From NCBI GenBank assembly GCA_905182495.1, contig CAJJBU010000017.1, forward strand, positions 62,001 through 126,000: a DNA stretch of 64,000 bases. The letters run 5' to 3'. Shown here piece by piece: positions 9,001 through 17,900 of this stretch. The notes beneath the pieces were generated by a model that ran no database searches, was not told the DNA's origin, and saw only the letters and a program-made list of their open reading frames with translations. This DNA is from Flavobacteriales bacterium UBA952. Its GTDB lineage: Bacteria > Bacteroidota > Bacteroidia > Flavobacteriales_D > Crocinitomicaceae. How positions within the stretch are numbered: the first letter of the stretch is position 1; each line of letters opens with the position of its first letter. The position numbers were made by a program, and so were the translations under genes.

Positions 9001-9489
9001 TATGGAAAGCATATGAAGGCTATAGCAAGTCTTATTTCAAGCTGGACGGCTAAAGATATTGCGGACCTTGAAAAGTTAGGTACTTGGACCGGGGAGGTCA
9101 ATGGCGAACCGGTCTCATTAGATCTAGGAGATTTTACAATCAACACAAAAGATATTCCAGGTTGGCTTGTTGCCAATGAAGAAGGCTTAACTGTAGCGCT
9201 AGATATTTCTATTTCTGAAGATTTAAAATCTGAGGGTATTGCTAGGGAGATTGTCAATAGAATTCAAAATTTAAGAAAAGAGAAAGGCTTTGAAGTTACC
9301 GATAGAATTTCATTGACTTTGGATACAAACGAAGTAATCAAAAGTGCTATTATAAGCAATGAAAAGTATATTTCAGAAGAGGTTTTAGCCTCAGGTATCA
9401 GCTTTGAAATCTTGTCTGAAGAGATGCATTTGGAAACAATTGAAACAGAAAATGATCTTAAAATAAGTTTAAATAAAAAAGAAGTTTAA
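6079..9489 (+). CDS. ileS: Isoleucyl-tRNA synthetase, IleRS2-like with GxHH motif
   Basis: A 1136-residue class I synthetase that attaches isoleucine to tRNA-Ile and edits misactivated valine. The Rossmann-fold signature that is HxGH in most class I enzymes reads G59-I-H-H62 here (in PSANGMPGIHHVMARS), a swap of the first and third positions. The KMSKS loop reads KMSKR (residues 681-685). The CP1 editing domain (around TTPWTLPSNTALTV and GTGIVHTAPTFGADD) is present, as are WFDSGSMPYAQ and a long C-terminal region. The KMSKR form and overall length fit the eukaryote-like IleRS2 clade, in which GxHH has been linked to mupirocin hyper-resistance. It is the only IleRS in the window. Confidence 0.97.
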   Translation: MKMKSEYPVYKALELSKIAGEVEQKWSEESIFEESMRAREGQEPFVFFEGPPSANGMPGIHHVMARSIKDLFCRFKTLKGFHVKRKAGWDTHGLPVELGVEKELGITKEDIGKKITVDQYNTACKTAVMKYTDVWNDLTKKMGYWVDMEAPYVTYESKYMESVWWIISELYRKDLLYKGYTIQPYSPKAGTGLSSHEINQPGCYKDVKDTSAVAQFKVIESEQNPFGLEGEWFLLAWTTTPWTLPSNTALTVGEKIEYVCVTTFNQYTHKKTNVVLATKLVNYQFAKAFFAVDDAQELNSYQSGDKQIPYFVGDTCTGKDLIGLRYEQLLDYCLPAENAEAAFQVIAGDFVTTEDGTGIVHTAPTFGADDAKVAKEAGIPPMLVKDEQDNLVPLVDLQGRFRKEVSDFAGMYVKNEYYHADEVPEKSVDVLIAVKLKEENKAFKVEKYEHSYPHCWRTDKPILYYPLDSWFIKVTENKETMVALNKTINWKPKSTGSGRFGKWLENANDWNLSRSRYWGIPIPIWRTEDGLEQICISSVEHLQTECQRSFEAGVMAENPLEDFIAGDMSKENYNKLDLHKHIVDAIVLVSDSGKEMHREADLMDVWFDSGSMPYAQWHYPFENKEKIDNNTSYPADFIAEGVDQTRGWFYTLHAISSMVFGKVAYKNVISNGLVLDKKGQKMSKRLGNGVDPFETLSKYGPDATRWYMITNAQPWDNLKFDIEGIVEVQRKFFGTLYNTYSFFSLYANVDKFDYSQKDIPLKERPEIDRWVLSKLHSLVENVDDSYSSYEPTKAGRAIQEFVTEQLSNWYVRLCRRRFWKNDDPQDKIAAYQTLYTCLETISIIASPIAPFFMDRLYLDLNQGSQKSKLASVHLTDFPVANTEVIQKTLETQMELAQRVCSLVLGLRKKERIRVRQPLQKIMVPVLNKQTAENLNHVRSLILSEVNVKELEMIAEDNEILVKSIKPNFKTIGPKYGKHMKAIASLISSWTAKDIADLEKLGTWTGEVNGEPVSLDLGDFTINTKDIPGWLVANEEGLTVALDISISEDLKSEGIAREIVNRIQNLRKEKGFEVTDRISLTLDTNEVIKSAIISNEKYISEEVLASGISFEILSEEMHLETIETENDLKISLNKKEV

Positions 9490-9494
9490 AATCA

Positions 9495-9502
9495 TATATT
9501 TG
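9495..9502 (+). promoter_or_regulatory. -7 box TATATTTG directly before carrier-protein gene
   Basis: Exact TAnnTTTG match whose last base is only 5 bases from the ATG at 9508. A start site about 6 bases after the box would make the mRNA leaderless or nearly so. Confidence 0.45.
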
Positions 9503-9507
9503 TAAAT

Positions 9508-9978
9508 ATGTCTGAGTCCTCAGTTTTTATAGTCGATGGTATTGAAATGCAGTCTGGAATGGCGTCTGAAGTGCGCTGGAAAGACAGAGATTTCTTTGAA
9601 GTAATTTACAAAGGGAAAACGTTTCAAGGTGAAATTTTGAATCGTGACATTGAGAACCGTCGCCTTTCTGTAAAGCTAAATCATCGTGTTTTTGATATTC
9701 AGAAAAAGTTTGTTTTAGATGAACTTATTTCAAAGCTTGGTCTTGATAAAGTAAAGATTAAGAAATTGAAAGAGCTCAATTCTCCAATGCCAGGCAGGAT
9801 TTTAACTATTCAGGTTCAAGAAGGAGACATCATTAAAGTCGGCGACCCAATTCTTTCCTTAGAGGCGATGAAAATGGAAAATGTTTTAAAATCGGATGGA
9901 GAAGGTATTGTCAAAAGGATTGCTATTTCAACTGAGCAGATTGTAGATAAGGGCCAGCTCTTAATTGAATTCGAATAA
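9508..9978 (+). CDS. Biotin carboxyl carrier protein (acyl-CoA carboxylase)
   Basis: A 156-residue biotinyl-domain protein. The C-terminal 70 residues form the biotinyl/lipoyl fold, with the biotinylation motif EAMKMEN; the modified residue would be K122. The hairpin partner segment SPMPGRILTI is at about residues 92-101. The N-terminal 85 residues match the extra domain found on carriers of propionyl-/acetyl-CoA carboxylases rather than the Ala/Pro-rich linker of E. coli AccB. It is a plausible partner of the carboxyltransferase beta subunit at 22834, although no biotin carboxylase gene is in the window. The stop is 2 bases from the convergent DUF2141 gene. Confidence 0.88.
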   Translation: MSESSVFIVDGIEMQSGMASEVRWKDRDFFEVIYKGKTFQGEILNRDIENRRLSVKLNHRVFDIQKKFVLDELISKLGLDKVKIKKLKELNSPMPGRILTIQVQEGDIIKVGDPILSLEAMKMENVLKSDGEGIVKRIAISTEQIVDKGQLLIEFE

Positions 9979-9980
9979 CT

Positions 9981-10385
9981 TTATTGAAGTTCAATTGTTA
10001 TTTTCTGATTATTTAGATGCTTAAATGCCGCTTGAGAAAATGCCGGGGCACTAAATCGGTTTCTTGCATTATTTGAAAACCCATAAGGCTCGGTAGGCAT
10101 TCCTAATAGATTCTTGTCTAAGACTCCGTTCCCATTTACATCATGGTATACCGCTGCGGCGTATGATTTATGTCTGAGGTTTTTAAATGTATATTTAATC
10201 TCCTTAGAATCTAGATCCAATACGACAGCTTCGAGCTGTTTGCCAAAAGTAGGAAAAGTGCTTCCTGAATCAAACAAGGCAATATATACTTGTCCTTGGG
10301 TGTTTTTACATCCAATAATATTTACGGTCAAGTCAGATGTCGTATTTAAAGCACTTAATATTATAGCGAATAATAGGGGGTACAT
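9981..10385 (-). CDS. DUF2141 family exported protein
   Basis: A 134-residue protein with a short N-terminal hydrophobic segment (residues 3-14) that probably directs export. The family is recognised by the pattern AAAVYHDVNGNGVLDKN followed by GMPTEPYGFSNNAR, with an Asp/Asn-rich loop resembling a calcium site. DUF2141 proteins are common in Bacteroidota and Proteobacteria; their function is unknown. The gene is monocistronic and convergent with the carrier-protein gene. Confidence 0.8.
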   Translation of the reverse strand: MYPLLFAIILSALNTTSDLTVNIIGCKNTQGQVYIALFDSGSTFPTFGKQLEAVVLDLDSKEIKYTFKNLRHKSYAAAVYHDVNGNGVLDKNLLGMPTEPYGFSNNARNRFSAPAFSQAAFKHLNNQKITIELQ

Positions 10386-10556
10386 ATGTAATAATTTAAT
10401 TTGTTATGATGTTGATAATAAGTAACATACAAGTAAAATCGTTGTAATCGCGTAGAAAACTAGTCTAAACAGGGTACTTTTTTTTGGTCGCTCTGGTAAG
10501 CGAGACCTGAAATTAAAATCCTTTTCCTTCACACCCTAAAAATAATTCAATTTCTC
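10386..10556. other. Intergenic region with imperfect hairpin before galE
   Basis: This divergent spacer holds an imperfect dyad at 10486-10507 (GGTC+GCT against AGC+GACC, two bulged bases, loop CTGGTA) preceded by eight T. It lacks a downstream T-run, so it is not a forward terminator. Nothing else was recognised. Confidence 0.3.
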
Positions 10557-10564
10557 TACCTTTG
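10557..10564 (+). promoter_or_regulatory. -7 box TACCTTTG directly before galE
   Basis: Exact TAnnTTTG match ending 4 bases before the galE ATG at 10569. This implies leaderless or near-leaderless initiation if it is used. Confidence 0.45.
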
Positions 10565-10568
10565 GTAC

Positions 10569-11595
10569 ATGCGCAAAAAAGTTTTAGTTACGGGTGGGGC
10601 TGGATACATTGGTTCACATACTGTTGTGGAGTTATTTAATGCGGGTTACGAGCCTATTATATTAGATGACTTTAGAAACTCTGACGAATCTGTCCTTAAA
10701 GGTATTTCTCAAATCATTGGAATAAAGCCAGAGTTACTAAAATGCGACGTTTGTGACACAAAAAAAATCAGCAAATACATAAAGGAAAATGAAATTTGTG
10801 GCCTGATACACTTTGCCGCTTATAAAGCTGTTGGAGAATCGGTAGAAAACCCGTTACATTATTATCAAAACAATATAGAGGGCTTGGTTTCAGTGCTAAA
10901 GGTCATTTCCATGAATCCAGAAATCACTTTCGTTTTTTCTTCCTCATGCACAGTCTACGGCGAACCTGTTGGGCAAAAAGAAGTTACGGAAACAACAGAA
11001 AAGAGTATTCCAACGTCGCCTTATGGTTATACAAAATGGCTGGGAGAACAGATCATTAATGACGTCTTTAAATCGGCTCCAGGCCTTCGACTGATGAGTT
11101 TGCGTTATTTTAATCCAATTGGAGCACATGAATCCACAGCGATTGGAGAGTTACCTCTTGGGAAACCTAACAACTCTAATCCCTTTCATTACACAGACTG
11201 CTGCGGGGCTACATGACCAATTAACCATTTTCGGAAATGATTACCCGACAATTGATGGGACCTGTGTTCGAGATTACATACATGTTGTTGACCTCGCTGA
11301 GGCGCATGTGAAGGCCTTGGGCTTTTTAACGAAGGCATCAAAAGGATGTCATGAGGTCGTAAATATTGGTACAGGAAAGGGCTCTAGTGTCTTGGAAATG
11401 GTTCATGCCTTTGAGCAGGTAAACCAGGTTAAATTGAATTATAAATTTGGGCCAAAAAGAGCAGGAGACGTCATAGAAATTTATGCAAATGTTGATTATG
11501 CCAAGGCGCTCCTGGGTTGGCAATCAAAAAAAACGATTACTGATGCGGTTAGAGATTCATGGAATTGGGAAAAATCAATTCGCTCTATAGAATGA
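10569..11595 (+). pseudogene. galE: UDP-glucose 4-epimerase gene split by a +1 frameshift
   Basis: GalE interconverts UDP-glucose and UDP-galactose with bound NAD. Residues 1-202 are read from 10569 (GGAGYIGS nucleotide-binding loop, SSSCTVYG, catalytic YGYTK, RYFNPIGAHEST). After GKPNN the frame runs off into an unrelated tail ending at 11216. The expected continuation LIPFITQTAAG... GNDYPTIDGTCVRDYIHVVDLAEAH resumes at 11176 in the next frame and runs to 11595. Skipping one base at about 11175 gives a 341-residue protein, the normal length. Both halves are otherwise intact, so the lesion is either very recent or a sequencing/assembly error; no known slippery site is visible. If real, it inactivates the enzyme unless a paralogue exists. 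Confidence 0.9.
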
Positions 11596-12314
11596 GACTA
11601 CTAACGATCTTTATTTTCATCTCTTTTGTCGCAATCGCCCAAGGGGAAAAAGCACAAACACAAGAACGGCCTGGTTTATTTTGGTATTTCAGTGGGTTAA
11701 GGCCATTCAAAGATATCGATAGAAAAAAATATGACCGTGTTATCGTTGACTTGACCTATAACGATTGGATTGGAGAAAATGGTCCTTTCCAAAATCACTG
11801 GAACTCAATAGGGGTATCAGCTAGTATAAATAAAGACATTCAATTGGAGCGGACCGAAAACCTTGCCTTTGGAATTGGTTTAGGTTATGCTTATTTAAAT
11901 CACCGAGCACCAAGAGTTTTTTATGTCACACCATTTCAATCTGTTCAATCGATTATCCCATCAGCCTCAGATAGTATTATCTCGTCGTATCTTACCATAC
12001 ATCAGTTTTACATTCCTATAGAGCTACGTTTAAGGTCAAAAGGGTGGAAGCATAAAAAATTAATTTTTGGCGCTAGAATTGGAATTCAACCGATTATGAA
12101 TATAAGTTCCTACCGCACATTTGAAGGGCAAGTTGAATATTCAGAGATTAAATTAAAAGAAGAGTATAATTGGTTTTATCTTTCTACTTATATCCGTTTT
12201 GGATTTAGAAATTGGTCCATATTTGGTGCCTTCCAGCCTCTTTCAATATTTTCAAATAATCAAAGTATGGAAATTCGCCCAGTACAAATCGGTATAAGCC
12301 TTTCTTTATTCTAA
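11592..12314 (+). CDS. Outer-membrane beta-barrel-like protein
   Basis: A 240-residue protein. I place the start at the ATG at 11592, overlapping the galE stop as ATGA, because it opens a good signal peptide (MRLLTIFIFISFVAIAQ); an upstream in-frame start would lie inside galE. The mature part has alternating aromatic beta-strands such as FYIPIELRLRS, LIFGARIGIQP and WSIFGAFQPL, and ends in ISLSLF, an outer-membrane-type C-terminal Phe. It is probably a small barrel of the PorT-like/OMP_b-brl class. No specific function was recognised. It is tightly linked to galE and tatD (1-base overlap). Confidence 0.7.
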   Translation: MRLLTIFIFISFVAIAQGEKAQTQERPGLFWYFSGLRPFKDIDRKKYDRVIVDLTYNDWIGENGPFQNHWNSIGVSASINKDIQLERTENLAFGIGLGYAYLNHRAPRVFYVTPFQSVQSIIPSASDSIISSYLTIHQFYIPIELRLRSKGWKHKKLIFGARIGIQPIMNISSYRTFEGQVEYSEIKLKEEYNWFYLSTYIRFGFRNWSIFGAFQPLSIFSNNQSMEIRPVQIGISLSLF

Positions 12315-13099
12315 TGATTGACACGCATTCACATATGTATAGTTCGCAGTTTGACGAAGATCGAAATGCAGCTCTAGAAAGAGCAAGGGCTGAAGGGGTG
12401 TCCCATATACTGTTGCCTAATATTGACTCATCTTCAATTGAGGTATTACATCAGTTGTCGGTAAATGAAAAAGACTGTATTCCCATGATGGGTTTACACC
12501 CATGTAGTGTAAATAAAGAATTCGAATCGGAACTCTCTAGAATTGAATCGGAACTTTTTCATGGCGTGCATCATTATATTGCGGTTGGTGAGATTGGGAT
12601 TGATCTTTATTGGGACCAAAGCTATCTTGAAGAACAGAAATATGCTTTTCGAAAACAAGTTGTTTGGGCTAAAAAGTTGGGGCTTCCAATTGTGATCCAC
12701 GCGAGAGACTCTATGGCTGAAATCCTAGAAATTTTAGACCAAGAGAATAGCAAAGAATTGACCGGGGTATTTCATTGTTTTTCGGGAACATCAGCCGATG
12801 TAAAACGCATATTAGCCTATGAGGGTTTTAAGTTCGGTATTGGGGGTGTGGTGACTTTTAAAAAGTCAAACCTTCCCATTATTTTAAAGGAAATCCCCTT
12901 GAATAAAATTTTACTAGAAACGGATGCCCCTTATTTGGCCCCAGTCCCTTTTCGGGGTAAACGCAATGAGAGCGCCTACCTGAGTTATATAGCAGATAAG
13001 TTATCTGACATCTATGAATGTCCTTTAGAGGAAATAAAACAGGCAACATCTTTTAATGCAGAAGCGCTATTTAAAATCTCAAAATTCATAAAAAAATGA
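12314..13099 (+). CDS. TatD family metal-dependent hydrolase/DNase
   Basis: A 261-residue TIM-barrel amidohydrolase-type enzyme of the TatD family, which acts as a metal-dependent deoxyribonuclease. Metal-binding features are DTHSH at residues 3-7, the Glu in GEIGID, His in VIHARDS and FHCFSGT, and the terminal Asp in LLETDAPYLAP. The length is normal for the family. Its ATG overlaps the stop of the preceding gene (TAATG) and its stop overlaps the asparaginase start (ATGA), which indicates translational coupling in one operon. Confidence 0.93.
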   Translation: MIDTHSHMYSSQFDEDRNAALERARAEGVSHILLPNIDSSSIEVLHQLSVNEKDCIPMMGLHPCSVNKEFESELSRIESELFHGVHHYIAVGEIGIDLYWDQSYLEEQKYAFRKQVVWAKKLGLPIVIHARDSMAEILEILDQENSKELTGVFHCFSGTSADVKRILAYEGFKFGIGGVVTFKKSNLPIILKEIPLNKILLETDAPYLAPVPFRGKRNESAYLSYIADKLSDIYECPLEEIKQATSFNAEALFKISKFIKK

Positions 13100-14118
13100 C
13101 AAAAGTATTAGTCATATACACAGGTGGTACAATCGGTATGATCAAAGACCCTGAGACAGGATTATTGAATAGTTTTGACTTTAATTCTGTGTATGAGCAT
13201 ATCCCGGAGTTGAATAGATTGAATGTGGAGATTGATACGATGAGCTTTAAAACTCCGATTGACTCATCGGAGGTCACATCTAAGCACTGGTTGGAGCTAG
13301 CCGAATTGATTAAGAAAGCATATAGTTCATACGATGGATTTGTCGTTTTACATGGCACAGATACCATGTCTTTTACCGCCTCTGCCTTAAGTTACATGAT
13401 TCAGGGCCTTCGAAAACCGATCGTTTTTACTGGAAGTCAATTGCCCATAGGAGTCATAAGGACAGACGGGAAAGAGAATCTGATAACTGCAATTGAAATA
13501 GCTGCAGCTAAAGACTCTAATAGTGAATCAATAATCAAGGAGGTCGCAGTATATTTCGAATATTCACTATACCGAGGCAATAGAAGCTCGAAGGTTAGCT
13601 CTCATCAATTTGAGGCATTTAAATCTCCAAATTATCCCGAATTAGCAGTTGCTGGCGTGAATATTACATATAAATGGGACAGTTTACTAAGAACACAACA
13701 CGAGGAGCCTATATATCAATTTGGCCTGTCTACGGCCGTGGCTTTACTTAAAATATTTCCTGGAATGGATATTGACATTTATAAAGACTTGTTCAATTAT
13801 TCAAAGACAAAAGGAATCGTTTTGGAGACATTTGGCTCTGGTAATGCCCCATCCAATATTGAAATGCAACGGCTCATGCAACAATATGTAAAAGCGGGTG
13901 GGCTAATTATTAATATTACACAATGCAGTACAGGAGGCGTAAAACAAGGGGCTTATCAAACGAGCACCTTTTTTAATAAAATAGGGGTCATTAGTGGGTC
14001 TGATATGACTGTAGAAGCGGCGTTGACCAAATTGATGTTTGTATTGGGCAACAAAAACTCCCCTGAACGAATAAAGGAGCTTCTTTCGATACCGATTTGT
14101 GGAGAAATGGATCGTTAG
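13096..14118 (+). CDS. ansA: Type I L-asparaginase
   Basis: A 340-residue asparaginase converting asparagine to aspartate and ammonia. The N-terminal catalytic loop TGGTIGM (residues 9-15) carries the nucleophilic Thr, and the second motif HGTDTMSFTASAL carries the Thr-Asp pair. There is no signal peptide, so it is the cytoplasmic type I form. It overlaps the tatD stop by 4 bases and its own stop overlaps the convergent ATPase gene by 4 bases. Confidence 0.93.
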   Translation: MTKVLVIYTGGTIGMIKDPETGLLNSFDFNSVYEHIPELNRLNVEIDTMSFKTPIDSSEVTSKHWLELAELIKKAYSSYDGFVVLHGTDTMSFTASALSYMIQGLRKPIVFTGSQLPIGVIRTDGKENLITAIEIAAAKDSNSESIIKEVAVYFEYSLYRGNRSSKVSSHQFEAFKSPNYPELAVAGVNITYKWDSLLRTQHEEPIYQFGLSTAVALLKIFPGMDIDIYKDLFNYSKTKGIVLETFGSGNAPSNIEMQRLMQQYVKAGGLIINITQCSTGGVKQGAYQTSTFFNKIGVISGSDMTVEAALTKLMFVLGNKNSPERIKELLSIPICGEMDR

Positions 14119-14789
14119 ATTTCTTTTTCCATGACTACACCATTTTCAACGAGTAGGGTTCTGCTCGGAAATAATTTCACAATATGCATATCGTGAGTGG
14201 CCATTAGAATTGAGGCCTTTTTTTCTTTCGCTATGGCAATTAATAAGCGCATAATTTCTTCTGACGTTTCGGGGTCTAAATTCCCTGTAGGCTCATCTGC
14301 TAAAATCAATTTGGGTTCATTTAAAAGAGCTCGAGCAATGGAGACCCTTTGCTGTTCTCCTCCAGAAAGCTCATGTGGCATTTTTTCATTCATCTCTTCG
14401 AGACCAACCATTTTTAAACAAGCGATTGCGCGGTCATGTATCAGCGATTTCTTACGCCAGCCTGTTGCTTTTAAGACGAAATAAAGGTTTTGAATTACTG
14501 TTCGGTCCATTAATAATTGAAAATCCTGGAAAACGATTCCGATCTTTCGGCGAATCATAGGAATGTCTCGTCTTTTTAACTTTCTCAAATCACAAGAATC
14601 AAAATGGCCTTGCCCGTTCGTTAATTCTAATTCGCCATAGAGCGTTTTTAAAATACTACTCTTTCCACTTCCTGTTTTTCCTATTAAGTAAACAAATTGA
14701 CCTTCTTCAATAGACAGTTGGACATTAGAGAGAACCTTGTTCCCCTTTTGATAAATATCGGTGTTTTCGAGAGTAACTACTTTAGACAT
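14115..14789 (-). CDS. ftsE: FtsE-like ABC transporter ATP-binding protein
   Basis: A 224-residue ABC ATPase. The Walker A motif GKTGSGKS is at residues 37-44, the signature LSGGEQQR at 141-148, and Walker B LILADEP at 161-167, followed by the TGNLD typical of FtsE/LolD-type ATPases. I chose the ATG at 14787-14789 because it gives the normal family length; the frame is open to 14972, but that extension has no family similarity. FtsE works with the membrane protein FtsX in septal cell-wall control; no FtsX gene is adjacent. A LolD-type role is the alternative. Confidence 0.85.
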   Translation of the reverse strand: MSKVVTLENTDIYQKGNKVLSNVQLSIEEGQFVYLIGKTGSGKSSILKTLYGELELTNGQGHFDSCDLRKLKRRDIPMIRRKIGIVFQDFQLLMDRTVIQNLYFVLKATGWRKKSLIHDRAIACLKMVGLEEMNEKMPHELSGGEQQRVSIARALLNEPKLILADEPTGNLDPETSEEIMRLLIAIAKEKKASILMATHDMHIVKLFPSRTLLVENGVVMEKEI

Positions 14790-14916
14790 AAAACTTATGT
14801 GTTTATACAAAAGTGCAGAATCATCTTCGGCAAAAATGAATTGTTTTGGAATATATCTTAACATGAGGAGGTTTAAAACTTTTGATTTCTTACCTAACAT
14901 GGCTTGTTTGTGAATG

Positions 14917-14924
14917 TAAATTTG
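14917..14924 (+). promoter_or_regulatory. -7 box TAAATTTG directly before TPR gene
   Basis: Exact TAnnTTTG match ending 4 bases before the GTG at 14929. If the downstream ATG at 14959 were the real start instead, the leader would be about 29 bases. Confidence 0.45.
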
Positions 14925-14928
14925 TTTA

Positions 14929-17900
14929 GTGCGAAAAAGTAGAACATTAAGTATTTTGATGGCGATTGCCATCTTTCCAATTTTGGTTTTCTCTCAGGAA
15001 ACCGACAAGTATTCAAGTCTCTACGAAGGTTATTTTCGTGGAGAAGAGCTGTATTCCAATTTGCAATATGGCGCTGCGAAAAAGGAATTTAGAGATTTCA
15101 TCACCCGTTGTGATAACTATAATGACCCCTTGTTTCAAAAGGCATTGTATTACGAGGGAATGGCGGGTCTTGAGCTATATAATAGCGATGCTATTGACCT
15201 TCTTATGGACTACAACAGGCTTTACCCTGAAAACATTCACCGGAAATTCATCAATTTTAAAATAGGAAATTCCTTCTTTCAAGACGAAACATATGACGAT
15301 GCGCAACTCTGGTTGGATAAATTGTCAGCGAGTGACTTAGATTCCGCTTATAGAGAAGAGTATCACTTTAAACTAGGATATTCCGCACTCCAAAATGAAG
15401 ATGCCGATGCTGCAATTAATGCTTTTCGTGAAAATTTAACGGGGCACACACAGTACGCACCTCCGAGTAAATATTTTTTCGCTCATTTATGTTTTGAAAG
15501 AGGGTCTTATCAACTCGCTTTGGAACAATTTTTAGACCTCGAAAAGAACACAGCATACTGTGGAATTGTTCCTTATTATATTGTTCAAATCTATCATAAG
15601 CAGGGAGATTTTGATGCCGTTATTGATTATGCGCCAACCGTATTATCGTGTAAGCTTGTTAATCATGAGAAGGATGTCAATCATATTATTGGAAATGCCT
15701 ACTACAAGAAGAGAAACTATGATGATGCCTTGCGCTATCTTATAAAGTATGCGAAGAAATCTCGTTTAAGCAGAGAGGATGCCTACCAGATTGGATACGC
15801 CTTTTTTGAAACAAAGGCATATGAAAATGCGATTCATTATCTTGATCAGGTGGCGCGTATAGATGATAGTCTCGGACAAATATCTATGTATAAAATTGCA
15901 GAGTGCTATCAGGTAACTGATCAGCTTTTGCCAGCAAGAAGCGCTTTTGAATACGCATCTGAAATGTTATCAATTCCAAAAATACAAGAAGATGCCTTGT
16001 ATAATTTTGCTGTGATTTCTTTCGCAGTGGATATCAATCCTTATGATGAGTCTGTTCGTGCTTTTGAGAACTATCTGGCACAGTATCCAAACTCGACTAG
16101 AAAAGAGGATGTCTATCAATATTTAATTAACGCCTATAGCTCAACGAGTAATTACAAAAAAGCAATTGAATCCCTAAAAAAGCTTCCAAACCTAGATGCA
16201 CGTTTAAAGCGCGTGTATCAAACCTTATCCTTCAACCATGGTGTTGAGTTATTTCAGAAGCGATTATACAATTCCTCAATCCGTTCTTTTGCAGCGGTAA
16301 ACGACCATCCTATTGACCCACAGCTAGCGGCTCTTTCTCGCTATTGGATCGCAGATGCCTATTTTAGACAAAATAAAATGCAAGAGGCAATTGCTAATTA
16401 CAAGATGTTCATTGCTTCTCCTGCCTCCAACGCAATCCCAGAAAAAATAGATGCCTTTTATAATATAGCATATGCCTATAAAGAAATTGATGCAGAAACT
16501 AGAGCCTCTGAGAATTTTAGGATTTACTTACAATCCAATCCAAATAACACACGAAAAGAGGTTGATGCCTGTTTTAGAATTGCCGATATCTTTTATCTGG
16601 ACAAAGAAAATGAATTAGCGATTGAGTATTACGAAAAAGCACTTGCTTACAATACCAAATTAAATGACAAGGCCCTGTATTATGTTGCGAAAACATACGG
16701 ATACAGTGGGCAAGGGGATTTAAAAGTAGCGAAACTGACCGAGATTTTAAATTCATATGCAGATTCTAAATATGCAATGAATGCGACCTATGAGTTAGCA
16801 AACACTTATTCTTCTATTGGTAATAATGATGATGCATTAACTTATTATGATAATTTGATTATTGACTTTCCGAATTCTCCTTTTCTCACCCAGGCCAAGA
16901 TCGGCAAGGCCAATTGCTATCTAAAAAAATGGCAATACGATAAAGCTGAGACCGCCTATTTAAAGGTATTGGCAGAACACGAAAATGAAAATGATGTTTG
17001 TGAGATTGCAGCCAAAGGATTGGTTGATGTATATACGGCGCAACAAAAGCCTCAAAAAGCGGCAGAAGTTGTAGATAGGTATAGTTGTATTAATTACACG
17101 GACGATGAAAAAGAGAACTTGTTTTATACACCAGCGCTCCAAGCTTATTTAGACACTAATTATTTGGATGCCATTGATAAATTTAAAATCTATCTCAGTA
17201 GCTTTTCTGAATCTGGAAAATATGTTGCTGAAACTTATTATTACTTGGGCACTTCTTATTTAGTAGTGAATGATTCGGTAAATGGGATTGAGAAATACAA
17301 ACTGTTTTTAGCGCGAACGACCAATTCATATAGTGAGACTGCAGCGCGTAAAGTAGCACGCTATTATTATCTCCAAAAGGATTATACGACAGCACTTTCC
17401 TATTATGAAAAACTTGAGACCTTAGCAACGACGCCAAGCATCGTCTTTATAGCTCGCTTTGGAATTATGCGATCTGCTTATTTTATTGAAGATTATTTAA
17501 AAAGCAAGGAATATTCGGCACTGGTCTTAGAATCACCAGAGCTAGACAACACCCAAGAGGCCGAAGCTAAATATGCTATGGGTATTTCGGCGTACCGCTT
17601 GACGATGTATGAGGAAGCGATTGCACCGCTTCGCTGGTTGGTTGGAAATACGACAACATTTATGGGCTCAGAGGCAAAATATACTTTAGCCTATATTTAT
17701 TTTGCGCAGGCAAATATGGAGGCATCACGTAAAGAGATTAATGAACTCTTAAAAAGGAAACCGAGTTATGATTATTGGATTGCTAAGGTCTTGGTTTTAA
17801 AATCAAGAATTTTTGTAGTCGAAGAGGACTATGTTCAAGCGGAACAAAATTTAAAATCTGTAAAAGAGCATTACCCTATTCAAGATGATGGTGTGATTGA

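Noticed and set aside
8694-9257. 187-codon open frame on the minus strand opposite ileS
   Set aside because: It lies wholly inside the well-supported ileS gene, has Ser-rich random-looking composition and no family motif; a shadow frame.
14790-14972. N-terminal extension of the FtsE-like ATPase
   Set aside because: The extra 61 codons resemble nothing in the family and overlap the divergent TPR gene; the ATG at 14787-14789 gives a normal length.
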